NCBI GenBank assembly: GCA_963169105.1
Contig: OY720632.1
Coordinates: forward strand, 868,001-932,000
Origin: Ceriagrion tenellum
Lineage: Eukaryota > Arthropoda > Insecta > Odonata > Coenagrionidae
Length of the DNA: 64,000 nucleotides
Direction: 5' to 3'
Every line of letters begins with the position of its first letter. The stretch's first letter is position 1. Position numbers and translations under genes: made by a program. The notes beneath the pieces were generated by a model that saw only the letters and a program-made list of their open reading frames with translations, was not told the origin of the DNA and did no database searches. Below are positions 62,629-64,000 of this stretch, piece by piece.

Positions 62629-64000
62629 AGCTAGCGAACGGACGTGTCCGAGAGAGAGCTCCGCTCAACGTAGTTTGCTTTCCCTTGTGTGACGAGTGAC
62701 TCATCCCCGGCGGTCGGTGAAGAGATTGTCCGGGGCGTGTGTGTGTTTTTGACTCGCGAGCACGCGTGCGTGTTTCATACACGGCTCGACGAGCTCAAAC
62801 TGTGCTTAAAGAAGAAACGTGTTTCCTTCTGATTAAGCATTTCTGTCATTCTCTTGTATTCTCTGCTCCCAGTATGCCGGTCGAGCGGAAAAATACGATC
62901 AGGATCAGCTTCCTTGGTCTATCGACACCACCGACACTTTTAGAGCTCCATCAATTTTTTGATGTCGAGCTAAAACTGGAGATTGCAGACGTGGAAGGCT
63001 TCCAATTCGGAAAGTTCCGGAAAGAAGTCTTCTTGAAGCTGGCGAACGAAGACAAAATGGATAAAATATTGGCAGACAACCCAGGTGAAATTGACTTCCC
63101 AACCAGGACAAAGAAGAGAGGACGAGCACTAATAGAAAACTGCTCAAAAAAGACAACAGTTGTTAAGGTATGTCTACTACCTTTCGAGCTTCAAAGACAA
63201 GACGTAGAAGCGGAGTTAAAAAAATACGGCAAAATCATATCGTATAGCGAAACTAAGTGAGGGGGTGAGCTGAAATACAAAGTAAAAAACGGGACGAGGA
63301 CAATTAAAATAGTCCTAGATAAAGACATTCCAAACCAGCTAACGTTTAAAGACCACCAAGCAGTTATCCACTGCGAAGGACAGAAAATTTTAGGTTACAA
63401 ATGTGGAAGCCCTGAACATCTCAGACTCCAATGTCCAAACGTTTATGAACAAACCGGATATTCAGACGCGGTGAGACGAGAAGGGGCACAGTTGGGTACC
63501 ATAGAAGACGCAATGGACGTCATTGTGCTGGAAGACTCCCCCGAGTCAGTGATAACCCCCCCCCGAAACTCAAACAGTGGATAGTAACAAGGAAGAAATA
63601 CAATCACAAAGTGCTCTCACCACAACAATTACTGACAACGTCACAGACGACAAAACCCCGGAAATCTCCGTGTCCCCCACACAACACGACGAAGCGTGCC
63701 TTAGAGCAGAATACACGAGCGAAGAAACTGAAGGGGAGGGAGTATGAGTAAGGAAAAAGGGAAAAAGACACGAGTTCGACGGAAGAAGAAGAAGGCAAAG
63801 ACAGGTGATATAACAAACGAAGACGCACCAGAAATCAGTAAGAAAAAAAATAGACGATTCTCCCGTACCTATGGATGTAGGGGAAAATGTAAACCCAGTG
63901 AAAGACATAGAAGACACGACTGCCTTACTGACAGACGCGTCTATGGAGGTCACTAACACCGATACACCGAAAGACGATGATGATGGTGATGGCAATTATT
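62629..64000 (+). mobile_element. Tx-7: Tx1/L1-like element, 5' part
   Basis: Starts AGCTAGCGAACGG directly after 5S nt 26. The leader includes a weaker hairpin (CCCCGG 62705-62710 with CCGGGG 62730-62735). ORF1 follows; the window ends inside its acidic C-terminal region, so ORF2 may exist beyond it. Confidence 0.88.
62874..64000 (+). pseudogene. Tx-7 ORF1
   Basis: The ATG at 62874 (MPVERKNTIRISF) aligns with Tx-6. The frame shows LLELHQFFDVELKLEI, FRKEVFLKLANEDKMD and VVKVCLLPFELQRQDVE. A TGA at 63258-63260 stands where Tx-6 has tryptophan (NMWGG), a one-base change. After it the same frame goes on to DIPNQLTFKDHQAVI and the knuckle, which has lost its first cysteine (LGYKCGSPEHLRLQC), and ends at a TAG at 63582. 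A basic patch (RVRRKKKKAK, ~63775) in another frame is the ORF1 tail. It is defective by stop, lost cysteine and frameshift. Confidence 0.8.

Overview
This is nuclear DNA of an animal, most likely an arthropod (insect or chelicerate). The evidence is a replication-dependent histone H1/H3 pair with stem-loop 3' ends, Jockey-type and I-type non-LTR retrotransposons, a BEL/Pao LTR retrotransposon, and 5S rRNA genes of arthropod type. I cannot name the species. Almost everything outside the two histone genes is 5S ribosomal DNA and the mobile elements that fill it.

Layout. 1-1.73 kb: the end of a histone H1 gene converging on a complete H3 gene. 1.73-7.6 kb: a decayed minus-strand Jockey-like element sitting at the H3 transcription start, with (TA)n blow-ups inside its codons, followed by a GA-rich tandem-repeat region. 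8.0-8.7 kb: an inverted piece of 5S spacer with a 5S pseudogene. From 8.7 kb to the end: a chain of 5S units, each split by a retrotransposon. The 5S start (nt 1-15 or 1-26) and the 5S end (from nt 22 or 27 to 117) can be recognised at several places, with a Tx1/L1-like non-LTR element between them. I label these Tx-1 to Tx-7 (all on the plus strand): Tx-1 9580-13622, Tx-2 13640-19145, Tx-3 21443-26313, Tx-4 26319-43624, Tx-5 46897-53732, Tx-6 56141-58573, Tx-7 62629-beyond 64000. The inserts cluster at 5S nt 26/27 with an AAAAC target repeat; Tx-1 uses a second site at nt 15 with a CATACC repeat. Tx-1 and Tx-2 share one 5S gene, and Tx-4 sits directly behind Tx-3 in a rebuilt target.

The Tx elements have a 5' leader with a GC hairpin, an ORF1 with a CCHC knuckle, and an ORF2 with apurinic-type endonuclease, reverse transcriptase and a C-terminal zinc motif. 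All copies here are broken by stops, frameshifts or deletions. They host later insertions: a tail-to-tail pair of I-type fragments in Tx-2; a 5.0-kb TA-flanked inverted-repeat DNA transposon, a 6.3-kb BEL/Pao element and tRNA-derived SINE-like pieces in Tx-4; a complete, open, 5.74-kb I-type element with a 12-bp target repeat in Tx-5; and a 486-bp insertion in the ORF1 of Tx-6. Two minus-strand Jockey-like pieces lie at the T-tract that ends two 5S copies. A 2.2-kb 5S spacer is present twice nearly identically (19.25-21.44 and 53.83-56.11 kb), and a ~345-bp satellite precedes the 5S starts at 9.57 and 62.60 kb.

No complete 5S gene is visible, so the locus looks like a 5S array taken over by target-specific retrotransposons. 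The I-type element at 47.8-53.6 kb is the only mobile element here that looks able to code for its full set of proteins. Boundaries of elements are read by eye and may be off by tens of bases unless a target repeat is given.
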